Of a stretch of 53,983 nucleotides of DNA, positions 53,895-53,983 are shown in pieces. The notes under the pieces are model-generated. The model did no database searches, was not told the DNA's origin, and was given only the letters and a program-made list of their open reading frames with translations. Position numbers and translations under genes: made by a program. This stretch comes from Bryobacteraceae bacterium (lineage in GTDB: Bacteria > Acidobacteriota > Terriglobia > Bryobacterales > Bryobacteraceae): the NCBI GenBank assembly GCA_025055455.1, contig JANWXD010000027.1:1-53983 (forward strand), written 5' to 3'. Numbering within the stretch: position 1 is the first letter of the stretch; the number at the start of each line of letters is the position of its first letter.

Positions 53895-53983
53895 ATGCGG
53901 CGGCTGGCGTGGCTACTGAGCGCCTGCGCCGCTGCGACGGCTCAGGGGCCCACCAAGCCCGGACCGCGCGCGGAAACCTTTCA
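53895..53983 (+). CDS. start of a secreted protein, cut off by the window edge
   Basis: ATG 53895 with AGGAGA upstream opens a frame of 29 codons to the edge. The translation MRRLAWLLSACAAATAQG is a clear signal peptide. Product unknown. It follows the receptor by 51 bases and so may be the next gene of that operon. Confidence 0.6.
   Translation, partial: MRRLAWLLSACAAATAQGPTKPGPRAETF

Noticed and set aside
1-53983. tRNA, rRNA, CRISPR arrays, transposases, integrases, attachment sites
   Set aside because: I looked in the gaps between genes and saw no cloverleaf-type sequence, no regularly spaced repeats and no mobile-element genes.

Overview
The window is high-GC DNA densely packed with genes, and it probably comes from a chromosome of the Acidobacteriota (Bryobacter/Solibacter-like). 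This assignment is inference. It rests on two large Oar-type TonB-dependent receptors with N-terminal carboxypeptidase-regulatory-like domains, many TPR and beta-propeller exported proteins, a winged-helix/malectin membrane protein, and an abundance of glycoside hydrolases. I saw no rRNA, tRNA, CRISPR array, transposase or integrase. No gap between genes exceeds 300 bases.

Layout. (a) 1-4149, minus strand: two secreted proteins of unknown function. One is a partial protein of at least 782 codons that runs off the left edge. The other has tail-fibre-like repeats. (b) 4264-8548, minus strand: a translationally coupled trio of a polytopic PMT-like glycosyltransferase, a fused Gfo/Idh/MocA oxidoreductase-SDR epimerase, and a YdcF/SanA-like DUF218 membrane protein. 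This looks like surface-glycan work. (c) 8793-21570, plus strand: an Oar-like receptor, a TPR lipoprotein, a Tat-exported GH106-type alpha-L-rhamnosidase, an MBL/beta-CASP ribonuclease and a GH78 alpha-L-rhamnosidase. A GH29 alpha-L-fucosidase faces them on the minus strand. Together these suggest scavenging of rhamnose- and fucose-containing polysaccharides. (d) 23196-27658, minus strand: a YHS-type small membrane protein, a TPR protein, arginyl-tRNA synthetase with a perfect hairpin at its start codon, and an exported HExxH protein. (e) 27686-31720: a coupled beta-propeller lipoprotein and FG-GAP-type protein, then a cupin and a second PMT-like membrane glycosyltransferase on the other strand.

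(f) 31900-41744, plus strand: nine tightly packed, often ATGA-overlapping genes for synthesis and export of a surface polysaccharide. They are rmlA, rmlC, rmlB, three GT4 glycosyltransferases, a DUF3108 protein, a glycosyltransferase-methyltransferase fusion, and an ABC-2 permease with an extra N-terminal beta-sandwich. Neither rmlD nor the ABC ATPase is in the window. (g) 41864-50159: a GRP-type sugar transporter, a HEPN/MNT toxin-antitoxin-like pair, a YtxH-like protein, a TPR protein coupled to a divergent acetate kinase, a NuoI-like ferredoxin, a CoA-disulfide-reductase-like flavoprotein, a STAS protein and a transmembrane winged-helix/double-malectin protein. (h) 50394-53983: a second Oar-like receptor, divergent from the malectin protein, followed by the first codons of another exported protein.

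The organism therefore appears both to build a deoxysugar-containing surface glycan and to degrade deoxysugar-rich polymers. The two most interesting candidates are the transmembrane winged-helix/malectin protein, which may be a one-component carbohydrate sensor for the adjacent receptor, and the export module in which a carbohydrate-binding-like domain sits on the permease directly after a capping-type methyltransferase fusion.
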